Shown here piece by piece: positions 14,813 to 23,745 of a stretch of 33,753 bases of DNA. The DNA comes from Synechococcales cyanobacterium CRU_2_2 (GTDB lineage Bacteria; Cyanobacteriota; Cyanobacteriia; PCC-9006; JAAUQQ01), in NCBI GenBank assembly GCA_012034805.1, contig JAAUOP010000043.1, positions 1-33,753 of the forward strand, written 5' to 3'. Position numbers and translations under genes: made by a program. Below the pieces are notes generated by a model. It had not been told where the DNA came from. It made no database searches and saw nothing but the letters and a program-made list of their open reading frames with translations. Numbering within the stretch: position 1 is the first letter of the stretch; every line of letters starts with the position of its first letter.

Positions 14813-16267
14813 ATGGTGCAACCGGCGCTGATTACACGGGTTTTGCCCGGTTCAATTGCAGAGGAGCTGGGGTTTGAGGCGGGCGATCGCCTGCTCTCCA
14901 TCAACGGCGAGCAGCCCCGTGACCTGATCGACTACCGCTTTTTCTGTGCCGATGAGTTCCTGGAACTTGAGGTACTTGATGCTGCCGGAAAGCTGCACCA
15001 GGTGGAATTGGAAAAAGACTGTGACACCGATCTAGGTCTGGAATTTGAAACAGCGCTGTTCGACGGCCTGATTCAGTGCAACAACCATTGTCCCTTTTGC
15101 TTTATTGACCAGCAGCCCCCTGGCAAGCGCGAGACGCTCTACCTCAAGGATGATGACTATCGCCTCAGTTTCCTCTACGGGTCTTATTTAACGCTGACCA
15201 ATTTATCCGAGCGCGAATGGAACCGGATTGAGCGACTGCGACTGTCACCGCTCTTTGTCTCGGTTCATGCCACAGAGCCCGAGATTCGCCGCCGTCTGCT
15301 CAAAAACGATCGCGCCGGACAAATTCTCGACCAATTGCGGTGGTTTCAGGCGCGCCAGCTGCAAATCCATGCCCAGGTTGTGGTTTGCCCCGGCATCAAT
15401 GACGGCGAACACTTGCGCCGCACCCTCCAAGACCTGGCACAGTTCTACTGCGCAGAAGACCCTGACGAGGGCAATGGGTTAGAAGCGAGTGACTTGAAAA
15501 ACGGTTACTCGGACAACGATTACTCAGATGCTGGTTACTCGGACGGCGATTACTCAGATAGCGATTACTCAGATAGCGATTACGCTAGCAACCTGGCCAC
15601 CGTCCTCTCCACAGCCATTGTTCCCGTCGGCCTCACCCGTTTCCGCCCAGACCTCGACGAACTCTCCCCCGTTTCCCCCGCAGATGCCCAGCGCACCATC
15701 GACCTCGTGCAATCGATTCAGGCGGAGTTTCAGGGGCGATTTGGCTCGCGGTTTGCTTGGCTCGCCGACGAGTGGTTTTTGATCGCAGGGCGCGAATTGC
15801 CCGCCGCCGCCAGCTACGAAGACTATCCCCAGCTCGAAAACGGTGTGGGCTCCATTCGCGCCTTTTTAGATCAGTTCCAGGCCGCCGCCGCTCGCCTCCC
15901 CGCCGCCGTCTCCCCCGCTCGCCAGTTCACCTGGGTGGTTGGCAATGTGGTCGAAAAAGCCTTTGAACCCTTGCAGGCACGCCTGAATAAGGTTGAGGGC
16001 CTCCAGGTAACGCTCCGAGGTATTGCCAGTCACTATTGGGGACAGTCTTTGACGGTGACTGGCTTATTGACCGGTGAGGACTTAATTCGGAATTTATCAG
16101 ATCAGCCCTTGGGCGACGCACTTTTGTTGCCATCGGTCATGCTGAAGCATGGGGAAAGCCGTTTCCTGGATGATTTGACGGTAGCCGATGTTTCACTTCA
16201 GCTGAAAGTGCCCATTCGCATTGCCCAGGGCATCGACGGCCTGCTGGATGCCTGCTTGCGGGATTAG
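14813..16267 (+). CDS. PDZ/DUF512 radical-SAM-like Fe-S protein (TIGR03279 type)
   Basis: The 484-residue protein fits a putative Fe-S oxidoreductase family that I associate with cyanobacteria. A PDZ-like segment opens it (ITRVLPGSIAEELGFEAGDR). A radical-SAM-type CX3CX2C cluster follows, CNNHCPFCF, with cysteines at 89, 93 and 96. The DUF512 part carries LADEWFLIAGRELPAAASY and ends near AQGIDGLLDACLRD. The activity is unknown. Residues 231-260 are a low-complexity insert of six 5-residue units (GYSDN, DYSDA and so on) between the radical-SAM and DUF512 parts. It comes from a 15-nt repeat and keeps the frame. The ATG at 14813 is the natural start. Confidence 0.88.
   Translation: MVQPALITRVLPGSIAEELGFEAGDRLLSINGEQPRDLIDYRFFCADEFLELEVLDAAGKLHQVELEKDCDTDLGLEFETALFDGLIQCNNHCPFCFIDQQPPGKRETLYLKDDDYRLSFLYGSYLTLTNLSEREWNRIERLRLSPLFVSVHATEPEIRRRLLKNDRAGQILDQLRWFQARQLQIHAQVVVCPGINDGEHLRRTLQDLAQFYCAEDPDEGNGLEASDLKNGYSDNDYSDAGYSDGDYSDSDYSDSDYASNLATVLSTAIVPVGLTRFRPDLDELSPVSPADAQRTIDLVQSIQAEFQGRFGSRFAWLADEWFLIAGRELPAAASYEDYPQLENGVGSIRAFLDQFQAAAARLPAAVSPARQFTWVVGNVVEKAFEPLQARLNKVEGLQVTLRGIASHYWGQSLTVTGLLTGEDLIRNLSDQPLGDALLLPSVMLKHGESRFLDDLTVADVSLQLKVPIRIAQGIDGLLDACLRD
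15503..15592 (+). repeat. In-frame 15-nt repeat in the radical-SAM gene, six units
   Basis: Units of 15 bases begin at 15503, 15518, 15533, 15548, 15563 and 15578, with consensus GATTACTCAGATAGC. They encode GYSDN, DYSDA, GYSDG, DYSDS, DYSDS and DYASN. The repeat sits at a domain boundary, where an insertion should be tolerated. Confidence 0.9.
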
Positions 16268-16269
16268 TC

Positions 16270-16345
16270 GAGGCTGCAATATTCAGGGCTGCACTATGTA
16301 TCCAGGGCCGCAATATTCAAGGCTGCAATCCTCAGGGCTGTAATC
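16270..16345. repeat. Degenerate GGCTGCAATATTCA repeat
   Basis: Variants of AGGGCTGCAATATTC follow each other (starts near 16271, 16285, 16304, 16320 and 16334). The array occupies the beginning of the 16268-16528 gap before the TolC-like gene. The remaining 180 bases hold no gene that I can see and no clear promoter. Confidence 0.65.
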
Positions 16346-16528
16346 AAATCTTTGGGGTTGCAAATACAAACAAATCAACAAGAGTGCCAAACTCTTCTGA
16401 AACTGTGCAGATCTAAGCAATTAAGCTCTGGATAATGGGTATGTCTTAGAATGTTTACCGGCACGGAGCGCGTTTGCGCTTGGGCCTATGTTGGGTGTTG
16501 AGCCTGATCGTTGTATTTCTACTGGATT

Positions 16529-18493
16529 ATGAAAGCTTTTCGTTATCTTACTGCCCTCGGGCTCGGTGCTGCGGTTTCCTTCGCAGAGGCTGCGGCTCCA
16601 CCTTCGGTTCAAGCACAGACGACGGATTCAACCGAGACAACGGCGTTCGTGGCGACTCATTTAGTACCTGATCTGCTACGACCTGAGGCCAGTGATGCGT
16701 CGCCTGAGCGATCGCCCACCTCCCAGGCAAACCCACCGGCCCAAGAGCAGGTTGCCCTGTCGGTGCAGGGCTTGGTGGCGATGGAGGCGATCGCCAATCC
16801 CAACCAGACGACCCCCAACACTAGCCCTGCCAAGGTCGCGATCGAATCGGAAGCCCCAGCCCAAGCCGTACCCGTTGCGGCACCGGCAGACCCGATCGAA
16901 ACCGAATTCCTCCGCGAGCCACCCCCCAAGACCCCAGCGCCCGCCAGTGCCCAAGCCCGCCCAGAGGCCCCACTGCCCCAGGTTGCGCCTGCGCCAGACA
17001 AGCCCGCAGCTCAAGCCCCCGCCCCAGTCCCTGCGAAAGCTACCGTCGATTCTGCACCCAAGGGCACGTCACTGCTCGACAGCCAGCCCAATCTCTTCCG
17101 CCCGAACAACCCCGATGATGTGAGGGTGGACAAAACTGAAACGATTTCGCTGGAACAGGCGATCGAAATCGCCCGCCAAAATACCCCCCGTGTCCGTGTG
17201 CTTCAGCTCCAAGTGGAGCAAGCCGACGCCGCCATCCGCGAAGCCAGAGCCGCTCTCTCCCCCCAGGTTTCCACCAGCACAGGCCTCACCCAAAGTGGCT
17301 CTGCTAACCGCACTGAGCAAATTTACAATGAAACCGACGATATTCCGCGAGGCAATGCAGACACTACGACCAAAACCCACAGCACACGCCTAGATGCCAA
17401 CGCCAGAATTGACTACAACATCTTCCAGCCCGGTAGAAGCGCTGCGATTCGGGCCTCAGAAAAACGTAAGGAGCAAGCCCAACTCGCCCTCAATCAAGAT
17501 TTGTCCCAGCTTCGTCTGGACGTCAGCCAAGATTACTATGGCGTCCAAGAAGCCGATGAGCAGGTCAAAATTTCTGCTAGTGCCGTCGAAAGTGCGCTCA
17601 AAAGTTTGCAAGATGCCCAAGCCCTAGAGCGGGCCGGGGTGGGCACTCGATTCGCGGTGCTCCAGGCCGAAGTTCAGCTGGCCAACGAAGAACAAAACCG
17701 CATCAACGCCATCAGCCGCCAAAACCAGACCCGTCGCGCCCTCGCACGCCGATTGAGTGTTCCCGAAAATTTTGGTGTGTCTTCTTCGGACACGGTGCAG
17801 GCGGCGGGAGAGTGGAAGACTTCCCTCGAAGACAGCATTATTGTGGCCTACCGCAATCGGGTTGAGCTGGATACCCAGCTGCTGGGCCGAGAGATCAGCG
17901 ATGCGCAGCGAGAGATTGCGCTGGCAGCAACACGGCCTCGCCTGGGGGCGTTCGCCCAGATGGGACCTCAATTCGACTTTACCGATCAGCGCCGGGGCGA
18001 CAACGATTCGGATGCCACCAGTCGCACCGGAACTCGCAGCGGCCAGATCGACTACTCGATTGGACTCCAGTTCCGCTGGACGTTTTTGGATGGCGGTGCA
18101 GCCAAGGCAAGTGCTCGGCAACGGGAACTGGACAAAGCCATTGCCGAAGAGCAGTTTGAGACAGCGCGCAACACCGTCCGTCAGGAAGTCGAGAACGCCT
18201 TTTATAGCATTCAAGCCAACTTCAACAACATCAGCACCGCCAAGAAAGGCGTCCAGCAAGCCGCCAGCGCCCTGCGGCTGGCGCGGCTGCGGTTCCAGGC
18301 GGGCGTGGGCACCCAGTCTGAGGTCGTAGATGCCGAGCGCGACCTAACCACGGCGCGGGGTAACGAAGTCACGGCAATTCTGAACTACAACCGTGCCCTG
18401 GTGCAAATGCGCCGTGCCACCGGCGAGACCCTCGCGGCCCCGGCCTACGAGTCGCCGGTTTACGAGGAAGCGAGCGATCGCACCCCCCGTTAA
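16529..18493 (+). CDS. TolC-family outer membrane efflux/secretion protein
   Basis: The 654-residue protein is longer than the usual TolC family member. It starts with a signal peptide (MKAFRYLTALGLGAAVSFAE, cleavage likely after VQA). A proline/alanine-rich region of about 150 residues follows, a common cyanobacterial extension. The two OEP repeats come next: the first begins ISLEQAIEIARQNTPRVRVL, the second is around LEDSIIVAYRNRVELDTQLL. Both contain long helices, such as RLRFQAGVGTQSEVVDAERD. It should form a trimeric outer membrane channel for type I secretion or efflux. No adaptor or ABC partner is adjacent. The ATG at 16529 is preferred to an upstream TTG at 16511. Confidence 0.9.
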   Translation: MKAFRYLTALGLGAAVSFAEAAAPPSVQAQTTDSTETTAFVATHLVPDLLRPEASDASPERSPTSQANPPAQEQVALSVQGLVAMEAIANPNQTTPNTSPAKVAIESEAPAQAVPVAAPADPIETEFLREPPPKTPAPASAQARPEAPLPQVAPAPDKPAAQAPAPVPAKATVDSAPKGTSLLDSQPNLFRPNNPDDVRVDKTETISLEQAIEIARQNTPRVRVLQLQVEQADAAIREARAALSPQVSTSTGLTQSGSANRTEQIYNETDDIPRGNADTTTKTHSTRLDANARIDYNIFQPGRSAAIRASEKRKEQAQLALNQDLSQLRLDVSQDYYGVQEADEQVKISASAVESALKSLQDAQALERAGVGTRFAVLQAEVQLANEEQNRINAISRQNQTRRALARRLSVPENFGVSSSDTVQAAGEWKTSLEDSIIVAYRNRVELDTQLLGREISDAQREIALAATRPRLGAFAQMGPQFDFTDQRRGDNDSDATSRTGTRSGQIDYSIGLQFRWTFLDGGAAKASARQRELDKAIAEEQFETARNTVRQEVENAFYSIQANFNNISTAKKGVQQAASALRLARLRFQAGVGTQSEVVDAERDLTTARGNEVTAILNYNRALVQMRRATGETLAAPAYESPVYEEASDRTPR

Positions 18494-18586
18494 AGGCTAG
18501 CCCCGAAATCGTGCGAGGAAATTATTCCGATAGTTGATATTGCTGATATCGATACCTGCATCCGATATCAATGCATGCAGTTGATG

Positions 18587-18612
18587 GCTGGACGAACTGT
18601 GGTTCGTCCAGC
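18587..18612. other. Perfect 11-bp hairpin between tolC-like and PucC-like genes
   Basis: GCTGGACGAAC (18587-18597) pairs with GTTCGTCCAGC (18602-18612) across TGTG. No T tract follows, so it is not a standard terminator. Just upstream, TTGATAT (18534-18540) and ATATCAA (18565-18571) form another dyad. Both lie in the 18494-18760 gap, which has no gene. Confidence 0.6.
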
Positions 18613-18651
18613 TCATGCGACGCCCAACAGGCATTAAGCCGAGGATTGCTT

Positions 18652-18687
18652 GGGGAATTTCAGTGGGAATTTCAGTGGGAATTTCAG
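18652..18687. repeat. 12-nt tandem repeat, three copies
   Basis: GGGGAATTTCAG, TGGGAATTTCAG and TGGGAATTTCAG follow directly upstream of the PucC-like gene. Confidence 0.85.
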
Positions 18688-18760
18688 TGGGGTTTATAGT
18701 AAAAAGACCTGGCAAAAAACCTTTAAATTCCCCTTTAGTCCTCCAATAATCTTCAGATTT

Positions 18761-20305
18761 ATGGCCTCTTCAGACAGTTCTCGTGCGTCGGCGGAGGGTG
18801 TTGGCGATCGCCCCTCCAGTCCCCCAACCACAACCCCCATCCCCAAACTCAGTCTCTTCACCATGCTGCGCCTGGGCGTCTTCAACATGGGCCTGGGCAT
18901 CATGTCCCTGCTCACCCTGGGCGTGCTCAACCGCGTGATGATTGACGAGCTAAAAATTCCGGCCTTGGTAGCAGCGGGGGCGATCGCCGTCCATCAGTTC
19001 ATGGCCCCGGCCCGCGTTTGGTTTGGCCAACGCTCCGATACCAGACCCATCCTCGGCTACCACCGCAGCGGCTACATCTGGTGCGGCATTCTGTCTGTGT
19101 CAATTTTGGCTTTCGTCGCGGTCCAAGTGGTGTGGCAGATCGGGGCGATCGTCCAAACCTCCGGCTGGGGAAGCGCTGCCTACCCCTGGGGTGGGGCTGC
19201 TGGGCCTGGTGTTTGCGGGCTATGGTCTCGCCCTCAGCGCGACCTCGACCCCCTTTACCGCATTGCTGGTGGATGTCTCCGACGAAGACACCCGGCCCAA
19301 GCTGGTGGGCATTGGCTGGTCGATGCTGATGGTCGGCATTTTGACCGGTGTTGCGATTACGGTGATCATCCTCAGTTCCCTCGGTGATGCGCCGACCCTG
19401 GCTGAGCTCAAAGCCTCGATTAATCGTCTATTTATCGTTGCACCTGTGATCGTTTGTGGGTTGCGATCGCCAGCACCCTCGGCATCGAGAAAAAATACTC
19501 CCGCCTCAGCCATCAGCTTGCCCAGACCCAGAATGCCCAAGCTCAAAATTCCCAAGCCCAGAACTTACACCCCCCGCTCGCCCCCCGCGAAGACCAGATC
19601 ACCTTTCGTCAAGCCCTACGCGTCCTCACCGCCAGTCGCCAGACAGGACTATTCTTTGTGTTCTTGCTAGTACTCAGCCTCAGTCTGTTTATGCAAGACG
19701 CCATCCTCGAGCCCTACGGCGGCCAGGTCTTCGGGATGAAAATTGCTGAAACAACTCAAATCAACGCTTTTTTCGCCCTGGGTACGCTGTTTGGTATTAT
19801 CGCCACGGGCTTTCTCTTGGCACCCCGCTTCGGCAAAAAGCTGACGATCAAGATCGGCTGCTTCGCCGCTGCCGCTTGCCTGATGTTAATGATTTTAGCC
19901 GGGACGACGGGCAACCCGAAGATGCTGTTGGGAGCGGTGCTTGCCTTTGGCTTGGCTTCCGGCGTGCTCACCACGGGTTCGATTATTTTGATGCTCGACT
20001 TAACCGCCACGGCTACGGCGGGGACATTCATCGGTGCGTGGGGGCTGGCCCAGGCGATCGCCCGAGGCAGCGCCACCCTGCTCGGCGGAGGCCTTTTGGA
20101 TCTGGGCAAGCAATTGGTGCGAGCCTTCTCAGATGGTCAGCCCATCCCTGAAGACCAGCTTTTGCCTGCCTATGCCCTCGTGTTTTTAGCGCAAGCGGTG
20201 GGCATGTTGGTTGCTGTTGCATTGATTCATCGGGTGAATGTGCATGAGTTCAAACTGACGACCCAGGCGGCGATCGCCGCCGCCCTCGAAGCCGATCTCG
20301 ACTAG
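18761..20305 (+). pseudogene. PucC/BCD-family carrier (MFS type), two frameshifts
   Basis: This is a 12-helix-type carrier of the PucC family, whose members are linked to (bacterio)chlorophyll-protein assembly. The 5' part reads LGVFNMGLGIMSLLTLGVLN and GQRSDTRPILGYHRSGYIW. The middle part is in a second frame (LGLVFAGYGLALSATSTPF, LLVDVSDEDTRPKLVGIGWS). The 3' part is in a third (LWVAIASTLGIEKKYS to the stop at 20305). One extra G in the run at 19193-19196 explains the first break, and a missing T near 19452-19456 explains the second. Joined, it is about 515 residues with all parts in order, so a consensus error is more likely than decay. A 30-residue Gln/Ala-rich insert (QTQNAQAQNSQAQ) looks repeat-derived. 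Confidence 0.8.
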
Positions 20306-20395
20306 TCCATCGATGCTCATCACATCCATCCACGCTCACTGTGAGCCAGTTCTGAACCTTGTCCACCCTCGTTTTTTTACGACAGCAACGCCAAC

Positions 20396-21379
20396 ATGAC
20401 GGATCGAATGGACAAATTAACCCCTGAACAGTTCTGGGCTGAGATCCTGGCGTTTTGCCAAACCACTTGCGATCGCATCAGCCCCAAGCTCCTGCAAGAC
20501 TTTGGCAAGGTCAGCGCCAGCGAAAAAACGGACGGCAGTCTGATCACCCGCGCCGATGAGTGGGCTGATGGTGAAATTTGTCGGGCGATCGCCGCTGCCT
20601 TCCCAGCCCACGGCATCCTTAGCGAAGAGAATAGTAGCGCAGAGAATAGTAGCGCAGACAGTCACCCAGACAGTCGCCCAGCCAGTAACTCAGACAGCAA
20701 CTCAGACAGTCGCCCAGGAACCCAGAGCGAGGCCCAGAGCCACACCTTCCCCGACACCGACTGGTGTTGGGTCATCGACCCCATTGACGGCACTACCGAC
20801 TTCACCCGAGGCATTCCCATTTGGGCTACCTCCCTAGGGCTGCTCTACCAAGGCACCCCCGTATTCGGCTACATCAACGTCCCGCCTCTAAACCAGGCGT
20901 TCTATGGCTATTGGTATGGCGACAGCGTCCTACCCCCAGACCGGCACGGCCCGACTGGAGCGTATTGCAACGGCCAACCGATTCAGGTCGATCGCAACCC
21001 ACTAACGCCAAATCACTTGTTCAGCTTTTGCACTCGCAGCATCCATGCCCTGCAACGGGATGAGCTACGCAGCCAAAAATTTCCTTGCAAAATCCGCATG
21101 TTAGGTGCATCCACTTACAACCTACTGACCGTTGCCATGGGGGCAACGCTCGGGGGTGTGGAAGCAACTCCAAAGATCTGGGACATTGCAGCAGTTTGGG
21201 CGATCGCCCAAGCCGCCGGAGCAACCTGGATCGCCCTCGACGACCATCTTCCCTTCCCCCTCGTGGCTCAAAACCGCTACAGCAGTTGCTCTTATCCAAC
21301 TTTAGCGATCGCGCAGCCCGCGCTAGCAGAAGCGTTCCGACCGTTCGTGCAAAGCGTTGCAGCCGCAAAAAACCACTAG
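20396..21379 (+). CDS. Inositol-monophosphatase-family phosphatase
   Basis: The 327-residue protein has the metal-dependent phosphatase motifs of this family: TDGSLITRADEWAD (44-57), GILSEE with the metal-binding Glu (77-78), DPIDGTTDF (128-136) and later IWDIAAVWAIAQAAG with the C-terminal Asp. The substrate may be inositol monophosphate, a sugar phosphate or a histidinol phosphate; the sequence does not decide. Residues about 80-118 are a serine/aspartate-rich insert (NSSAENSSADSH and similar) placed between the second and third motifs. It is built from short repeats and is not typical of the family. The start at 20396 is followed by another ATG at 20408. Confidence 0.85.
   Translation: MTDRMDKLTPEQFWAEILAFCQTTCDRISPKLLQDFGKVSASEKTDGSLITRADEWADGEICRAIAAAFPAHGILSEENSSAENSSADSHPDSRPASNSDSNSDSRPGTQSEAQSHTFPDTDWCWVIDPIDGTTDFTRGIPIWATSLGLLYQGTPVFGYINVPPLNQAFYGYWYGDSVLPPDRHGPTGAYCNGQPIQVDRNPLTPNHLFSFCTRSIHALQRDELRSQKFPCKIRMLGASTYNLLTVAMGATLGGVEATPKIWDIAAVWAIAQAAGATWIALDDHLPFPLVAQNRYSSCSYPTLAIAQPALAEAFRPFVQSVAAAKNH
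20630..20722 (+). repeat. In-frame low-complexity repeat in the phosphatase gene
   Basis: Short units such as AGAGAATAGTAGCGC (twice) and CAGACAGTCGCCC-like copies encode Ser/Asp/Asn-rich residues. The frame is kept throughout. Confidence 0.75.
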
Positions 21380-21405
21380 CGAGGCAGCATCAATTCACTG
21401 GACAA

Positions 21406-21603
21406 TTAGGGAAGAGAACGAACAGCAAGCGGCGCGGCGCTCTGTCTGGGCGCGTAACGACGTCTCGAACTCACAGCGGACATGGCAGGGCGACCCTGCT
21501 CGGTCTTTAGCTCACGTTTGAAGGCATTCATTCGGGAACGCCAGTGGCCTTTGGTCAAGGAATCTAGGTCGAAAAGGTTCTCCCCAGAGGATTTCTCACG
21601 CAT
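21406..21603 (-). CDS. Possible small protein, unsupported
   Basis: A 65-residue frame begins MREKSSGENLFDLDSLTKGH and ends with a basic, serine-rich tail. It is not the shadow of another gene, and an AT-rich stretch (TTGAATTTTGTAATAACTAT) precedes its ATG. I recognise no family, and the composition of the tail is unconvincing. Confidence 0.2.
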   Translation of the reverse strand: MREKSSGENLFDLDSLTKGHWRSRMNAFKRELKTEQGRPAMSAVSSRRRYAPRQSAAPLAVRSLP

Positions 21604-21940
21604 ATAGTTATTACAAAATTCAACGGTTGATACGAGGGCGTCACAAAACGCGACCTGCCGCCGCCACCCTTCCCTTGCAAGACACTCAGATCAACTGACA
21701 GATCAACTGACGTGAATGAAGTCACTGATAGGTGCGCAACTGGGCTCTCTGCAAATCCCAAGTCGGAGGCGCAAATCAGTCAGAAGCTAGTCGGCAGGGT
21801 CTAACTAGATAGCCTCAGCCCGTCAATTCAGTCGGGCAGGCGTCTGTTTGAACGGCTAAATCGGTTCAATCACCCTTACAGACAGAACCTTGCCTAGAAC
21901 GCAAATTGGCTCGAAATCCACACCTGGCTCGAAATCCACA

Positions 21941-21958
21941 TTGAGTGAGGCGCAACTC
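21941..21958. promoter_or_regulatory. 18-nt motif shared with 6645-6662
   Basis: TTGAGTGAGGCGCAACTC differs from the copy at 6645 by one base. It lies 150 bases before the HAD hydrolase gene, with CTGCGTC following as at the other site. Confidence 0.4.
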
Positions 21959-22037
21959 TATGTTCTGCTGCGTCTATTATTACCTTAGTTTTGCCATTTT
22001 GCCTAGACCTAGGGCCAAGCGGCTTGGGTGACACCCA

Positions 22038-22066
22038 TGACAGAAACCGTTTTGCTTTGTTACATT
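22038..22066 (+). promoter_or_regulatory. Candidate promoter of the HAD hydrolase gene
   Basis: ATGACA (22038-22043) and TACATT (22061-22066) are 17 bases apart, a sigma-70-like arrangement, about 40 bases before the gene start. Both boxes deviate from consensus. Confidence 0.3.
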
Positions 22067-22108
22067 AAGTAATACTAAAGACTGATCACATCGTTGACTT
22101 GCTTCTTG

Positions 22109-22987
22109 ATGCCCCTCGATTTGCCGCTCAACCTGCCCTCCGGCTTACCACCGCTGGGTTGGTCAGCAAACTGGCCATTGCATCTGTCATCTCTGCTCAA
22201 ACCGGGCGTGATGCAGCGATTTCAAGACCACTTTCCTGCCGCTGCACTCCCTCCCCTCCAGGCAGGCATGACCCTGTTTTGCGATTTTGATGGGCCAATT
22301 GTGGATGTTTCAAGTCGCTATTATGACACCTACCGCATTGCTCTAGCCCGTACCCGTCGGCAGTTCGTGGCCCAGGGGCGATCGCTCCAGCTCACCCCTT
22401 TGGGTAAGGCGCAGTTTTGGCGGATGAAGCAAGCTCGCAGCCCTGACGTCAAGATCGCGTTGCGCTCGGGGTTATCGGATGGGCAAGCTGCCGTTTTTCT
22501 GGCTCAGGTCAAGCAGCTGGTCAATCACTATCCGGCTTTGCTACGCCGGGATGTTCCTCAGCCCCAGGTGCCCTTGGCACTAGACTTGCTCCGACAGCAG
22601 GACATCACACTGGTGTTAGTCACCCTACGCTGCGAAGCTCAGGTGCATGACTTTCTTCAAAAGCACCAGATGAGCTCTGCCTTTGCAGCGGTTTATGGCA
22701 CCCAAAATACTGAAGCCGCCTATCAGAACTACACCGATGTAAAAACCAGTTTGCTCAGCCGAGCCCTAGAAGAGCAAGGTGGTAGCAGTGTTCAGTGGGG
22801 ATTACCTCACGCCTGCTGGATGGTTGGCGATACGGAGGCCGATGTGGTGGCGGCTCAGCGGTTAGGTATTCCGGCGATCGCCCTCACCTGCGGAATTCGC
22901 AGCAGTGCCTACCTCAAACGCCTCAAACCCGACGCTATCCAGAGCAACCTGCTGACGCTGGCCCAGGCAGCTCGGGCAATCCGGTAA
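22109..22987 (+). CDS. HAD-superfamily hydrolase
   Basis: The 292-residue protein has the haloacid-dehalogenase motifs: motif I FCDFDGPIVD (nucleophile Asp59, acid Asp61), motif II LVLVTLR, and motif III/IV MVGDTEADVVAAQRLGIPAI. A helical cap domain follows motif I. It is most likely a phosphatase; the substrate is unknown. The N-terminal 50 residues before motif I are proline- and leucine-rich and may be partly non-coding. Alternatives to the ATG at 22109 are the ATG codons at 22211 and 22268 and a TTG at 22094. It is convergent with mreD, 35 bases away. Confidence 0.8.
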   Translation: MPLDLPLNLPSGLPPLGWSANWPLHLSSLLKPGVMQRFQDHFPAAALPPLQAGMTLFCDFDGPIVDVSSRYYDTYRIALARTRRQFVAQGRSLQLTPLGKAQFWRMKQARSPDVKIALRSGLSDGQAAVFLAQVKQLVNHYPALLRRDVPQPQVPLALDLLRQQDITLVLVTLRCEAQVHDFLQKHQMSSAFAAVYGTQNTEAAYQNYTDVKTSLLSRALEEQGGSSVQWGLPHACWMVGDTEADVVAAQRLGIPAIALTCGIRSSAYLKRLKPDAIQSNLLTLAQAARAIR

Positions 22988-23022
22988 TCTGGTAACGATC
23001 ACTCAATTCGGTTGAGCAAGCC

Positions 23023-23736
23023 CTAACGTGCCCCATCCTCAGAGCGTGCCAGCCACTCCCACCAAGTATTGAGGGGAAACGAAACGATCGGCCCCCACAA
23101 ACTGCTGACAATGGCAGAACTCAAAGCAATCCGCTGGTAGCGCGTCCAAATTTCCCCAGCGGTGTAGCCTGCTCGAATCACCTGTTCGGTGCCCGAGCCA
23201 ACCTGGTCTGCTTCCAGCAAACTGTCGCTGAGGGAAAACTGACCTACCTCCGAGTTAATCCCCGCAATGTCAGTCCAGCTCGTATCTTGGGCGATGAAAG
23301 TCAGCTGTAGCGCAACGATGGTTTCCGAGATAATTGCCATGCCAAAGACAATCAGCGCCACGGAAATAAAGTCTTCTTGAATGTAACGTTGTTTTTGTAG
23401 CAGCGCGGTCAGGGCTCCCACCACTGCTAGGCTAATAACATGGGTCGGACTCGGGCCGGTCATGGCATCTTGGAGGAGGCCCAGAATGATTCCGGCGATC
23501 GCTCCCTCCAGAACGTTGCGGCGCAGACTCCAAGCAACCACCCAAATCAGTAGCCAATTTGCCCCGACCCCAGCCACTTGGGTCCCCGGCAAGCGCATCG
23601 GCAAAATCATCATCAGCGCCAGAACCGAGCCCGCGATGATGAACCTGTTCAGCACCGGGGGACGGAACCGCAGAAACTGGGGCAAACGAAAATTACGAAG
23701 TAGAGAATTGCGCGACAGAAAATTACGAAGTAACAC
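23023..23736 (-). CDS. mreD: Rod-shape protein MreD
   Basis: MreD is the integral membrane partner of MreC and MreB in the elongation complex that guides side-wall peptidoglycan synthesis. The 237-residue product has about five hydrophobic segments, including FIIAGSVLALMMILPMRLPG and GAIAGIILGLLQDAMTGPSP, where the latter is typical of the family. It starts with GTG at 23736, nine bases after the mreC stop, as expected for an operon. It is longer than many MreD proteins because of a hydrophilic stretch near GINSEVGQFSLSDSLLEADQ. The N-terminus is repetitive (LLRNFLSRNSLLRNF), matching a duplicated AAAATTACGAAGTA in the DNA. Confidence 0.88.
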   Translation of the reverse strand: MLLRNFLSRNSLLRNFRLPQFLRFRPPVLNRFIIAGSVLALMMILPMRLPGTQVAGVGANWLLIWVVAWSLRRNVLEGAIAGIILGLLQDAMTGPSPTHVISLAVVGALTALLQKQRYIQEDFISVALIVFGMAIISETIVALQLTFIAQDTSWTDIAGINSEVGQFSLSDSLLEADQVGSGTEQVIRAGYTAGEIWTRYQRIALSSAIVSSLWGPIVSFPLNTWWEWLARSEDGAR

Positions 23737-23745
23737 CGCTTCCCC

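Larger units (their letters stand above)
21380..22108. other. 729-base gap with short repeats and no firm gene
   Basis: The gap holds a 12-nt direct repeat (CAGATCAACTGA at 21687 and 21699), an 18-nt one (TGGCTCGAAATCCACAC-type copies at 21906 and 21924) and the shared 18-nt motif at 21941. A 65-codon minus-strand frame lies at 21406-21603. No tRNA or known RNA was recognised. An RNA gene cannot be excluded by eye. Confidence 0.5.

Noticed and set aside
18587..18612. Rho-independent terminator of the tolC-like gene
   Set aside because: The stem is good, but no T tract follows on either strand.
21380..22108. tRNA or known regulatory RNA
   Set aside because: I could not fold a cloverleaf or recognise any conserved RNA by eye. 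A covariance-model search would be decisive.
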